Below are positions 47,298-58,009 of a DNA stretch of 64,000 bases, piece after piece. The translations under genes were made by a program, and so were the position numbers. This DNA comes from Petrosia ficiformis. Lineage: Eukaryota; Porifera; Demospongiae; Haplosclerida; Petrosiidae. Position 1 is the stretch's first letter. The number at the start of each line of letters is the position of its first letter. The notes under the pieces were generated by a model. The model saw only the letters and a list, made by a program, of their open reading frames with translations, did not search any database and was not told where the DNA came from. Where the stretch lies: the NCBI GenBank assembly GCA_947044365.1, contig OX345636.1, positions 50,586,746 through 50,650,745 on the forward strand, written 5' to 3'.

Positions 47298-47570
47298 AAC
47301 TGAAGTACTACTTCAAGGTTCTAAATGATGACTTCCTAATGTCTAAAACTCAACAACTTTACCTACTTGATGTAGCTGAAATCCAAATTCTTTTATGTCC
47401 CACACCCATTAATTCACCAAGCTCGGAAGACACAACTTCTTTAACTATATATGTATACAACGCATACTTGCGCAAGTGACACAACATGTATATAAATAAA
47501 TATATATATAATTATATATAGTTCGAACCCATGAGAAATCAATTATAGGGGAGGCCCTACAGGAGTATGT
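47298..47570. repeat. Dispersed repeat, second copy of 17266-17640
   Basis: Shared words are given under 17110-17650. It sits about 90 bp after exon 6 of the J-domain gene, and ends ggggaggccctacagg. An open frame through it is not a gene. Confidence 0.65.
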
Positions 47571-50500
47571 ACAGCATACTGAATTTACTCTGTAGCAATG
47601 TAATTAAAGATGTGAGTGTAACCAGACTTAATTAGTGCTTTCAACTTATGGCATAGTTACATACTCTCACTTGCCTAGTGTTTAGATATTGCTATTAACA
47701 ATAATCACAATAGATAGGTCTGGTGGCTAGTGAAGACGAATGTAATGTCAAAAACAACTCATCTCGTATCAAGAGTATCACCACAGAACCTCTTATGGCA
47801 ACTTGCTCATTACATGCATAACAATATTCAATGTTCAGTTGATTGTTTGTTTACATTTTTGGCATAATTGTAACTGCTACAGCCATAGCTGTGACAGAGC
47901 AGCTTTGATACAGCAGTTTTCTGAAAGTTTAGAAAATGTAACCATGAGTTATTCATAACTTTAAATGCAAAAGATTTTTAAAAAATGCCATATTGTAAGA
48001 CAATTTGAAGTCTACTGATACCTTGGCGGAAGTTCCAATGCTCACAGGTTTACAGCAAATCTGGTAGCTAATACACATGCACAAAATAATTACAGTAACC
48101 CTCCACTCCACATATGTGGGAGAAAGGTAATTATGCATCATATCTATCTACTGATACCTTGGTGGAAGTTCTACTGCTCATAGTTTTACAACATCAACTT
48201 TTATAGAGGTAGCCTTTGCATGTTGCTCTATACATATTGCAATACTAGGAAGAAGTTTTTCCTCTAACAAATTTCCATAATCGAAAGTTTCTTTAATTTG
48301 GCTACTACCATAAATATGATGTCACTTGCCAATTGCTTATATTGTAGATCAGTGGCAGATCCATTGGTAGTTCGTTGATTTAATTCAGGCACTGTCTGAT
48401 TTTTTCTGTGCTTTCTGTTGTATAATAACTGATTTTACGAAGGCAGAGAAAACAAATACCCTTTTAGCAATTGTGACCACTGGGCAGTACTAGAAATTTC
48501 AATGCACACTCTTGCCAATATAATTTCAAAACATACCTGTGTCACTGATTCATAAAAGTCTATTATGCCATAGCTATAGAGCTACATTTAGACTCATTGT
48601 TAGTAATGTTTGCATGTGAATATAAGCATCCTTGTAGACATGTAGTTACAAGGATTCACTGCACCCCTTGGGATTATTAAAAATGTTAAGTTTGCAGAAA
48701 TTCATTATTTAACTACATTATAAATTCCTAGATCCGACCCTGTCCTGCAGATCCATGTGTGGCATTTCTCAAATTTCACATTAACAATTATTTTCAAATA
48801 AACTAATAAAGACGTGTTCTTCTGCAAAGCATAGTTTACTTAAATGGAAGAGAAGTCTTTTGTGACTACTTGTATAATTATAGACCCGGGCACACCTGGA
48901 TATGTTTTTTTGTAAGGCTGTAGCTGACCACAGTGTAGTTGTTTAGTTGTTGAAGCTATAGCTATAGTATTGTGTAGTTATAAGCAAAGACTGCATAATG
49001 TGTGGGTATTGCCACACTGACTGATATTCTAGAACGCGCCTTGCTATTTTTCTGGCCAGCTGATGTTGGTATCTATGGCTTACTTGGAAGTTTTTTTTCT
49101 CTAGCTAAGCACATTAAAACTCTAAAAATGTTGAATTAACGAATTTATGGACCTGTCAAAACTAGCTGTACCTGTACTTTAAGTCAAATTGTTCGTGAAT
49201 TAACACTCATGAATAATTGATGAGGAAAACATTCACCATGAAAATTGCACACGAATTATTTGCCCCGGTACCACTGAATGTGCAAAGCAATATTATGTAC
49301 TGCCTCCAACTTAACATTACTCATTTCAGTATAATATTTATGATCTTCAGTATAACATATGCATTCAGTACAGCTGGTCCTGGTCGATCTAGTTGAAATT
49401 TAATTCTGGCAGGTAGACTGGCATCGACATCAGTATCACTAACTGTAACACAGTTTACACTACTAGCTGTAGACTCACTACTAGAGCCTAGAGGCTTTAC
49501 TAGATGTTGAGTTACACACTTTCATGTTTTTGTCAGAGCACATGGTCTTTCCATACTGTTAGTGTAATTTTCTGTAATTGCATTATTATTCATGTAAATA
49601 CAGAAACATTTGTGTGATTGGAGGTACTGACATATGCAACTTGTTGATGCATTGCAAATGTGTAAGGTTCATGATCCAAATGAGAAAGTGAAAAACATGT
49701 AGACTTCTTGGTCTCAGTAAAGTAAGAACCATGAGTAATAGCTACTGGCGCACACTTAGAACAATCGTTGTTGTTGTGATAACCATGTAGTTTAGTGAAA
49801 CGTGTAAAGAACTATATAGAATGCAAAAAGAGAACTAAAAGCCAGAGGAAATCAATATCTATGCACTTGACATGGAATGTATTTAAGGAGTAAGAATGAC
49901 CATACTTTTATGAATAATTAATGAACAAAAAACCTGTGCCTTTGGTGTGCTGTTAGAAACACAGCCAGTCAAAAAAAAACAATATACGGTGCCTCACTAC
50001 AGCAGTAAATCATCTTTATACGCCGGACCTCTGGGACCAAAATTGCAACACCAAGTATACTTACTGTTGTAATGTGTTCTCAGAGGTGTATATGTCATCT
50101 CATGATGTGTTATACATGTACAAACTAATTTGTGTTATGGGTCATGGTCAATAATCTGATAGATACTCAGGATGAAACAGCTGAAGTTGCTAATTAAATA
50201 TCTACATAAGATTGGTTGACAAAAAGTACATGGTAAATGAAGATCCTAATCAATCTTTCACAAGAGACTAATTAGTTCCTCATTGGGTATAGGTTTCCAA
50301 TCTCTTTGAGCAAACATATGACAGTGCTACAAATATGCAAGATTATATGCTTGGAATATCCAGCAGCTATTTCTTTACACTGTTTTGTGTACTCTGTTGA
50401 TCTGTGCGTGCAGGACTCAGTAAAAAAAATCACGCTACTGTGTGATATACTTGAGATAGTTTGAAATACTTATCTGTAAAGGGATCTCGTTTTTCTCCAC

Positions 50501-50801
50501 AAAGCTATCACAAAACTTCTGGCATTACTATCCTATAACATGAACTTTCCAGTGAATCCAGAAAAGAGCCCTGATGACACAAGAGTTTTTGCCATTCTAC
50601 ATTTTGATTTTGCTAATTATGACATCTCATGCAACTGATGCAAGTTTTTTATTAGGCAAGGATGGATTTAGGAGTGGTAGGGGGTTGGAACCGGTGGTTA
50701 ATTTTCACACAGCTAATAATAAAATTAAACCACAACCACATGGTATCTTGGAATTGCTCTAACAAGAAAGTTATTTTTATCTATTATGTATACTAAGCAA
50801 T
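47571..50801. other. Intron-like or intergenic sequence, no exon identified
   Basis: Several AG...GT bounded open stretches exist, for example after tacag at 49605, but none carries recognisable sequence. The exon that would join exon 6 (phase 2) to the UBA exon (phase 1) must have a length of 3n+2 if it exists. 'ctactgataccttgg[ct]ggaagtt' is repeated at 48013 and 48149. Confidence 0.4.
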
Positions 50802-51725
50802 TCATGGGTGGATAATAGTGAGAGGTCTGTCATCTATAGTAATCATTAGTACCAGTATTAAATATACAAACTTCACTCTGTATTTTCTAAATATTGAAGT
50901 AAAATTTCTCCAGTCTATTGAGTGCATACCCGAGTGTAGAATGCAAATCCCACATGATATCATTGCATACACAAGTGTAAATATACTCCTGGATTGAGCC
51001 ATATTGCCTCCCGAACTAAAATTACGATCTTTAGTATGTGTACCAAATATACTCTTCTGTTGCTCCTGTTTCTTAGAAACCTTGGATGCTAAATCTTGCT
51101 GTAACAAATCAAATCTAGTTCTCGGCTGTCTACCAAACATAAGTTCTGGTGGTGCCTATCTATTGTACCTTCAATCAATTTTCTCATTCCTGCTTTAAAT
51201 GATCAAACCATATGTTCAGCTAACCCATTTGATTGTGGATGGTATGATGTTGTAGTAACACCATTCAGTCTAAGAAATTCCTCAAATTCTCTACTCATAA
51301 AATTTGAAGCATTAATTCTCAGAAACAATTGTTTGTGGTAATCCAAATTTTGTAAACGTGCTTCTTAAACACTGAATAACTGGAGCTGATGTTGTAGATG
51401 GTATTCGAAAAAGTTCGACCCATTAGAGTGAGCATCCATGATTATGAAAAATATGGCATTCATAAATAGACCATATGCAATCTAGGCCAGGGTCTAACTG
51501 CCCATTTCCAAGGTTGTAATGGTACTGATGGCAAATTTGACTTATTGTCTTGACATTTCGTACATACTTTCACAGCTCTCTTTATATCTTCATCAATCTT
51601 TGGCCTCCAAGTATACATTCTTGCTAAACGTTTCATCTTGGTAATCCCAGGATGTCCTTGATGTAACTCGGATGATAACTGATTCCTTTCTTGTGGGGGA
51701 ATTATGACTCTGCAACCACAAAGTA
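50802..51725 (-). pseudogene. Gypsy integrase, broken
   Basis: The HHCC zinc domain is visible (ELHQGHPGITKMKRLARMYT, then VKVCTKCQDNKSNLP), followed by a core full of stops and shifts and the C-terminal MFGRQPRTRFDLLQQDLASK tail. No intact DDE triad could be read. Confidence 0.75.
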
Positions 51726-51958
51726 TACAACTGTTTAACGCTGATTTACGATTGTTGAATGCTCTAAATTTTGCAGAACAATTTTGTGGCTATCCATGTA
51801 GGATGTAGTTATATACTCGTGAAAGTGTTGGATCTTTCCTTATCCAATCTTGTAGGCTTTCTGCTGTTAGAGGTAGATCATTCATAGCCTCTAACAGTAG
51901 CACTAATTCCTTTGAATCTTCATCTTCTACGGCTGTATATAGTAGTTGGGCTTGGCAG

Positions 51959-52256
51959 TCAACTCATTGCATCTGTATTTCCATGTTTGTAAGTAGGTCG
52001 AAATAATATTTTGTATTCATAGCTGGCAAGAGTTAATGCCCATCTCAGTATCCTTCCTGGTGCTTGAACAACTACTGCTTGTTTCTCCCTGAACAATAAT
52101 TTCAGGTGTAAGTTATCTGTATATATAGAAAATGAGTTTCCAAAAAAGGTATGATTGAAACTTTTAAATCCCAAAAACGCAAGCTAGACCTTCCTTCTCT
52201 AACTGAGAATAATTCTTTTCACAAGTCTAGCTTGTGTTTTTGGGATTAAAAACTTT
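51959..52256 (-). pseudogene. Gypsy RNase H with local inverted duplication
   Basis: YTDNLHLKLLF, RILRWALTLASYEYKILFRP and TYKHGNTDAMS match the C-terminal half of the RT-linked RNase H. The piece coding KEGLA..FGIKSFN is duplicated in inverted form: 52157-52189 pairs with 52225-52256. Confidence 0.75.
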
Positions 52257-52379
52257 CTTGTAACAGGGAGAACTAGCAAAACGTTTAAAGTCACTTAAGT
52301 TAGCATTAAAACGAATGGAGGAAGCGGGATTGTGCTATTGTAGTCCTTTATAGTGTTAATAACCGTCTAATGTTTTGAG

Positions 52380-52695
52380 AAGTCTTCTAGTTCAATCTGC
52401 TGATATGCCTGACACATATCCAACTTCATAAATGTTGTTCCCCACCTAGGGTAGTGAAAAGATCCTCGATCCTTGGAATAGGATACCTATCCAGTCTCAA
52501 CACAGGATTTACTGTTACTTTAAAATCACCACATATCCTCACACCTTTATCGGACTTGAGCACACGAACGATTGGCATTGCCCAATCTGAAAACTGTACT
52601 GGTTGAAGAATTCCTAAAGACACCAGTCTATCAAGTTCATCCTCAATCTTCAGTTTCATGGAATAAAGAAATGTGTGAGCCTTGCAAAACGTCAA
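52380..52695 (-). pseudogene. Gypsy reverse transcriptase, fingers only
   Basis: ELDRLVSLGILQPVQFSDWA, VRICGDFKVTVNPVLRLDRY and, in a shifted frame, FMKLDMCQAYQQIELED (catalytic Asp present). Then the sequence jumps to RNase H: the palm with YxDD and the thumb are deleted. Confidence 0.8.
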
Positions 52696-53129
52696 GTGTA
52701 GCCTCTAGTTCTATTATTATCTTCACTTGGTAACCCTTTAATTTTCCAAATCCGAATCTAAATGCACCTCTATGTCTTTCTAACATTGATTCTAGATTTC
52801 CTTTCATAAAATGTATACTTTTCCAATCAAGTTTTATGTGCTTGAGCCAGTTATGACCTAATAAACTTGGACCTTCATCCTCAATTACTAGAAGTAGCAA
52901 GGTGACAACTTGAGTATTATATTTCACGGATACGTCAATGTTCCTTACTACTCTTATTAGTTCTCCAGAGTATGTGTGCAATACAGTTTTTGACTTCTGT
53001 AGTTGCTGACATAGCAAAGGTTTTTGCTGATGTCAGTGACACTGACGCTGTAGTGTCTAGCTCCATCTTAAGAGGTGTGGTATTGATATACATTGTCAGT
53101 TCTATTGGATTGTTGTTGTCTGAATGCAA
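52640..53129 (-). pseudogene. Gypsy aspartic protease region
   Basis: NTTPLKMELDTTASVSLTSA places the retropepsin active site, but DTG has become DTT, so the catalytic loop is damaged. A second frame continues VVRNIDVSVKYNTQVVTLLL and GPSLLGHNWLKHIKLDW, the usual 'GxNWL' end of the protease in this family. Confidence 0.75.
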
Positions 53130-53177
53130 TGGGTTGACAACAAAGTCAGTTGTCCCTCTGTCTTCTGTTAACTTCTA

Positions 53178-53930
53178 TTAGGCTGGCAGACTTTTCCTTG
53201 GCTTCTGGAAACCACTCCTGTGAATGAAGCTTGACTTTTGAGGGAAAGTCTTTTTCCTGTGAAGGACACTCCTACAAACTTTCTGGATGTGGCCTATTTT
53301 CCCACAACTGAAGCATTTAGCTCCCTTGAATGTACGTTCTTCTGGAAAGTGGTTTTTACCACACCAATAGCATGACATGCTACCAACTTTGTGTACTGTT
53401 GATGGCACTGCTTGCAACTCGTCTACATTTTTCTTTGCAGCTCACTGCAATCTCCAGAGCTTTGTTGAAGGTGAGTATTTTCTCTGATAACAACCTTCAC
53501 TGTATGCTGCTTTTGTTCACTCCACACACGAACCGATCTCGAAGTGAATCTATCTCCAAATGTACAATATTGGGCTATTGCTCGAAGTTCAGCCACAAAT
53601 GTAGTTATTGTTTCTCTTAACTGTCTGATCTTCATATGAAACTTGTATCTTTGCACAATCTCGGATGGAGCTGGGTCATAGTGTTCAGTCAACATTGTCG
53701 AATTCTTTCTGTTTTTGTTTTGCAGGAGCGATCAAGTTAGTGAATAGCCTGCATGCTGCAAGTCCTATAACCAGTAGGAATACTGAACGCTTCTTTCCTT
53801 CATTGGTAATGTGATTTGGATCCAAAAAGGGACCCAAACAATTGTCATACTGCTGCCAGTGCTCCAAGTTAGGGTGAAATTGATCCACTCTGTCTACAAG
53901 TGAAGTCATCTCTTGTTTCCTCGTCACCAA
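53178..53930 (-). pseudogene. Gypsy gag with zinc knuckles
   Basis: Capsid segments: VDQFHPNLEHWQQYDNCLGP, ITNEGKKRSVFLLVIGLAAC, NLIAPAKQKQKEFDNV, then in another frame LTEHYDPAPSEIVQRYKFHM and TTFVAELRAIAQYCTFGDRF. The zinc region reads CYWCGKNHFPEERTF, where the last Cys is lost, then CFSCGKIGHIQKVC, intact CX2CX4HX4C. Frame changes occur near 53690 and 53420. Confidence 0.8.
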
Positions 53931-54261
53931 TTTGTTGTGATGTGACCGAGTGGTTGGAGTTAGTTTTTTTTACTATACTAACCATATTACAGAATACAAC
54001 ATAACATAACTTGTACCATAGTGCGTGGGTGATCACCATAGTAACCTTTGATGCATAACCTATTCCCTGATAGTGTTAATTTTCACAGTTTACACAATGA
54101 ATAATTATTGAATGATAAATGACTGTAATGAGTTAGTAAACTACAAAAGTGATAAATGAGTTAGTAAACAACAAAAGTCAACTAAAATTGAAATTAAATG
54201 TCATGTTGGCAGCACCAGTCATTGACCCAGTTAGCATTCCCAAGTTTTGCATAGAAGCTAG

Positions 54262-54666
54262 TCAATCATTAGGAGACATTTCTGGTGACATTTTCTGTGA
54301 ACTATTTGGTGAAGGATTGATGTTTTCAGTAGTAGTTACATCATTACATGGAGACGTCTTACTAGGAGGCAGTTGTAATATTTTAGATACATTCTTAAAG
54401 TGATCATCACTAGGCCTTTTATAACACCTGACACTGGAGGTACTGTGGTGACCAGTTTGCATTTAAATTAACTGCTTGTCAATCATGTTGTTAAACAGTT
54501 CACTGGCACAAGTGAATTTCCCACTGTGCCCAGTAAAATTGCCTTCTAATCCAGCTTCGCTACAAATTTTTAGACTAGGCCATTTAAAAATATTCTTTCC
54601 AACAACCTGACTTTCCAACCAAGGACTAGAAGATATAGAGAACTGGGATGAAGTTGATGAAAGCAT
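54262..54666 (-). pseudogene. Crypton-like recombinase C-terminus with one in-frame stop
   Basis: The minus strand reads WLESQVVGKNIF, ICSEAGLEGNFTGHSGKFTC and ASELFNNMIDKQLI, a TAA stop, then in the same frame MQTGHHSTSSVRCYKRPSDD. These are the HxxR-like box (HSGK), the TGHxS box and the Tyr nucleophile (RCYKR) of the tyrosine-recombinase fold, in the right order and spacing. A single stop codon breaks the frame here. Same family as 16500-16860 but clearly diverged from it. The upstream half of the domain is missing. Confidence 0.6.
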
Positions 54667-54879
54667 GGCTTGGAGAGAAGATGATTACCTGAAAGGACTA
54701 GAAGATATAGATTGGAGCGAGTACTGGGATGAACTCTAACATTGTGTAGTAGTGACAGCTGATCCCTATGAAGTTGCCAATTTAAAGTGCATTTCTTGCT
54801 TAACGAATGCTAAAACAAAACTGCAAGCTATACAAACATTTAATAAGAGTATTATACATAACTTACTTGAAAATGATTT

Positions 54880-55075
54880 CTAGTTTCCTCCTCCAGATTA
54901 AGAGTAGTAGAGTGAACTCTATCTTGGACTATTGGAAATGATTCCTCCCAATTAAGAGATAGTAGAGCTAACTCTATCTTGGGCTTTGGGAAATAACTCC
55001 TCCTGATTGAGAGGATTGACAGGAGTAGATCGAACTCCATCTTGGATTTTGTGAAATGTGATTCAATTGCATACT
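54880..55075. repeat. About 60-bp tandem repeat, 3 units
   Basis: Units contain ctcc(t/c)..attaagag..agtagag..aactctatcttgg. Three diverged copies, so the open frame on the minus strand is repeat-made. Confidence 0.75.
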
Positions 55076-55094
55076 TTTGTGTTACCATGGTATA

Positions 55095-55225
55095 AAATAC
55101 ATATAGCCCTGTGCGGAGGCAATTATGGGCATATAACACCCTTGTGATAATTGTCTTGGGCTACGCCCTCGACCAATTAACTTGCGGGTGTCATAACTGC
55201 CTCCAACCAGGGCTATATCCTGTAC
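55095..55225. mobile_element. Hairpin MITE, tatagccctg arms
   Basis: 55102-55142 (tatagccctgtgcggaggca ...) pairs with 55186-55218 (gggtgtcataactgcctcca ...). The centre cttgggctacgccctcg is itself hairpin-like. Similar centres occur at 32870 and 61340. Confidence 0.7.
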
Positions 55226-55250
55226 ATATATATATTTATAATTATAAATA

Positions 55251-56628
55251 CCGTATAGCTCCAAATTTTCGTGGTCTAAAAGTTTCGTGGAATCACTAAT
55301 TTTGCCATGGTAGTAAATTTTCGTGATAAATATTTCGTGATAACATAATAGATGTTGTTCCTCTCAAGAAGGTTCAATACCACATCTGTGGTTTGACCCT
55401 TAAATTCATCGAAAATTGAGTGGGGTGAGTTGAAGGTAGACCAAGTTCTTTTTTATTTTGCACGTACGGAATAAAGATTCTCTTTATGTATTGGATCATT
55501 GTCTCCTCGTTGCACCAATGATTTGGTGTATAAGTTAAATGCCATTGTTTGGGAAACTCAATGCTAGGAAGACATTTTGGAGTCTTCCCCTGATACACTA
55601 GCTGTACAGGCAGGAAATCACCTGACATGGACCCTCCAAAAACGGCTGTTATTTGCCTCTTGTCATTTAAGCCTACTACTTCTACTCGCTTTGACCCCTC
55701 CTTCGACATCGTCCACTGTGAGACAGGAACATAGTTAATTCCTGTTTGATCCCGGTTGATTATTAGATCTTCAGGAATTCAGCAACCACTTTAATATCAA
55801 GCAAGTACTGTTCCTTCAATTTGTCAAAATGTTCAACAGTTACCTTTGACTTTGTTGTTGCCTTTCGTTTTACAAAATTCATTTTCTTCAACAAATACTT
55901 CGCCCAACTTTTTTTCAACTCAATATGACCTCCATTGCTTTGTAAGGAAAATGGATCCTTCTTTTGGAGCATACCTGTAGCAGCTGCTAATACTATAGAG
56001 GTGTTGACAACACCTCCAGCTTCTCTTAAAGCATAAATGTAAGACTTTATGTCTGCAGTCAAGTCTTCTGCAAGTAAAGAGGACCTTCCTCTTTTCTTTC
56101 CTTCTAATGCTTCTATTGGCTTTAACTGACCACCGCTGCAATCAGATTTCTTGGTTGCTCTAATGATCGCTTCTTTCCAGTCATTCACGGTAGTCCATTT
56201 CAGGTCTGCAAATCGATCTTTGAAGTGTCTCAAAGCAGCAGAAGTGCCATGCTGAACGGTGTAGTTGGCTATCGTAGCTTTTTCTTGAGGCGTATACTTT
56301 TTATAAGGTCCTCTCTTCTTACCGCAGTAGGCATTTGATGATAATTCTTCTCTGACTTTCTTGTTTGCTACTTCAATACAAGAAGATGGGATCTGTTTGG
56401 ATAATGGCCCGTGGGGACTTGGTAGAATTGGTTTACTTGTAGATTTGAAGTAAGCGTAGAGGGACATGTTCAAGCTGTGAACATTCCAAGCGTGAAAAAC
56501 AACCACGTGGAACTAGATTGGACACACCCACTGTTGATAATTAATTTTTGTGAATAAAAATCTCGTGATGAAAAACTGAGCACGAAAATCACGAAATTAT
56601 TGTTCCACGAAATTTTGGAGCTATATGG
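55251..56628 (-). mobile_element. pogo-like DNA transposon, 1378 bp, TA-flanked
   Basis: Both ends carry inverted repeats (CCGTATAGCTCCAAATTTTC and, inverted from the right, CCATATAGCTCCAAAATTTC) and are bounded by TA, the Tc1/mariner/pogo target. It holds one broken transposase gene on the minus strand. The element is internally shortened: the transposase stops before its last catalytic part. Confidence 0.9.
55330..56467 (-). pseudogene. pogo-like transposase, DDE_1, truncated
   Basis: The start is probably ATG 56467 (MSLYAYFKSTSK). The order is a psq-type HTH (KKRGPYKKYTPQEKATIANY ... TTVNDWKEAI), a second HTH/CENPB-like region (RSSLLAEDLTADIKSYIYAL), KSWAKYLLKKMNFVKRKATT, then DDE_1. The first frame stops at 55763; a one-base shift continues EDLIINRDQTGINYVPVSQW (first catalytic Asp, with Arg where Trp is usual) and KRQITAVFGGSMSGDFLPVQ. 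A second shift near 55405 leads to IFDEFKGQTTDVVLNLLE, with the second Asp. The third acidic residue and the C-terminus are deleted. Confidence 0.85.
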
Positions 56629-57262
56629 TAATATAAACTCATTATATTCCCAATCATCGTTATTTATCAAGCTGCAAAACATTTGTTTACATCTAAACAT
56701 ACTTATAAAATCAAATTAGTACAGTCATTCACTTACTTTTGATATGGCAAGAGTGTCAAAAGTCATTTCAATCTTTCCACATCATTATTTCAGTGTCCAA
56801 AGCCTCTGTCATGAGCTTTAGGAAGCTTTCTAGTTGTAAAACAATGGATAATAACACACTTTGAGGCAAAAAGACATAACTTTTTACCAGATCTTCATAG
56901 CCCTTCAAGAAAAATATCGTTCGATTCCTCATCACATGCTCAACAATATTGTAATGCTGTAATGGCAGTTTTGATGCTTGCTTCGTCATCTATAGGGGTT
57001 TTCCCTGTCTATTAGAAATTTTTGATACCTTTGGCATTTGAGGGCAAGTCAACGCCCACACAAATGGCTGTTAATCGGTTAATCAAGCTTCAATGTACCA
57101 ACCTGTGCAATATTACTCGAAAATGATCAATCATCGACAATGCATACATATTATTGGCCACACATTGAAACACCAATTTAAAATTATCGACTGGTGAAAG
57201 CATATCTGCAAACCCCTCATCTGAAACAAACACTGCACACAACAGTTACACTAGGTCGAAGG
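56629..57262 (-). other. Possible transposon coding debris
   Basis: Open minus-strand stretches read FLKGYEDLVKSYVFLPQSVL (56989-56768) and FADMLSPVDNFKLVFQCVAN (about 57215-57095). They look protein-like but no family is recognised. Given the neighbours, transposon debris is likely. Confidence 0.25.
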
Positions 57263-57266
57263 TTAA

Positions 57267-57847
57267 GGTGGTACTAGGGAGTGGGCGGATGCGACTCCAC
57301 TCAGTTTCAAAATAGAATATTATATAATATGACTCTAACCTGGTGTAATAGCAACCTTCATATCTTCTAATCACCTTTATAGGGTCCTGGAATTGATAAA
57401 ACATATATAAAATGTCCATTTTTGCAATCGCAATAAGTACAAAACCAAGAAAGCCACGCCCACCAATCATGGCGTGCACTAAGTACAATGCATTTAGAGA
57501 AAACAAATAGAGCCGTTTTCTGGAAATTCATTTTACTTTTATAGTTACAAGAGGCTAAAGAAAGCTGAATTCTGTAGCTTTTCACTGAAACCATAAAATT
57601 TACCTTTCTAGACACTATCAAACTCCGATCTTTCTCTGAGAGCAACTACAGTTACCCCGCCATTGTTTTCCACCCACCCGTGGGGCGTGTTTAGGTTTAT
57701 CAGTGAAAACATTTAGGCCCAATAATTATACCCCCGGGTGGGTGTGGCTTCCAAAAAATACAGAATGGAACCAGATTGTATGCAGCAAGAAGCTGGCAAG
57801 ACTAGAAACCGATTGGAGTTTCAACTACCCCTCCCCCTAGTACAACC
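57267..57847. mobile_element. 581-bp TTAA-flanked element (piggyBac/Kolobok type)
   Basis: TTAA borders both ends (57263-57266, 57848-57851). The ends are GGTGGTACTAGGGAGTGGGC and, inverted, GGTTGTACTAGGGGGAGGGG. TTAA targets are used by piggyBac and Kolobok elements. No transposase inside, so non-autonomous. Confidence 0.75.
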
Positions 57848-58009
57848 TTAATAATTTTCCTTCTTAGGGCTGCATATTTACAAGTAATTATGCAATATAT
57901 ATAGTAATAATAATTATGACTACACAAAAAATGTTGATTAATTCCATAAGTAAACAATAGTTGATAACAATATTTTTTTCAATAGCTGGAAGCAATAATA
58001 TAACAGCAG

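Larger units (their letters stand above)
50802..53930 (-). mobile_element. Gypsy-like LTR retroelement, second family
   Basis: On the minus strand: gag (53930-53423), zinc knuckles (53417-53178), protease (53129-52935), reverse transcriptase (52790-52390), RNase H (52174-51959), integrase zinc domain and core (51720-51200) and integrase tail (51140-50802). The whole Gypsy order is present, but RT is cut short by an internal deletion and frames change often. LTRs were not recognised. It lies within the 47.2-62.5 kb interval downstream of the J-domain exons, antisense to them. Confidence 0.85.

Noticed and set aside
49560..49680. Candidate missing exon after tacag at 49605
   Set aside because: Open for about 20 codons, but the sequence has no family resemblance and the donor is weak.
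54149..54403. 84-codon plus-strand frame
   Set aside because: It is antisense to the Crypton-like C-terminus, whose motifs are clear on the other strand.
54630..54739. Acidic plus-strand frame (GLEDI repeated, ending WDEL)
   Set aside because: No start codon before it beyond an internal Met, and it overlaps the antisense recombinase remnant; it looks like a local duplication.
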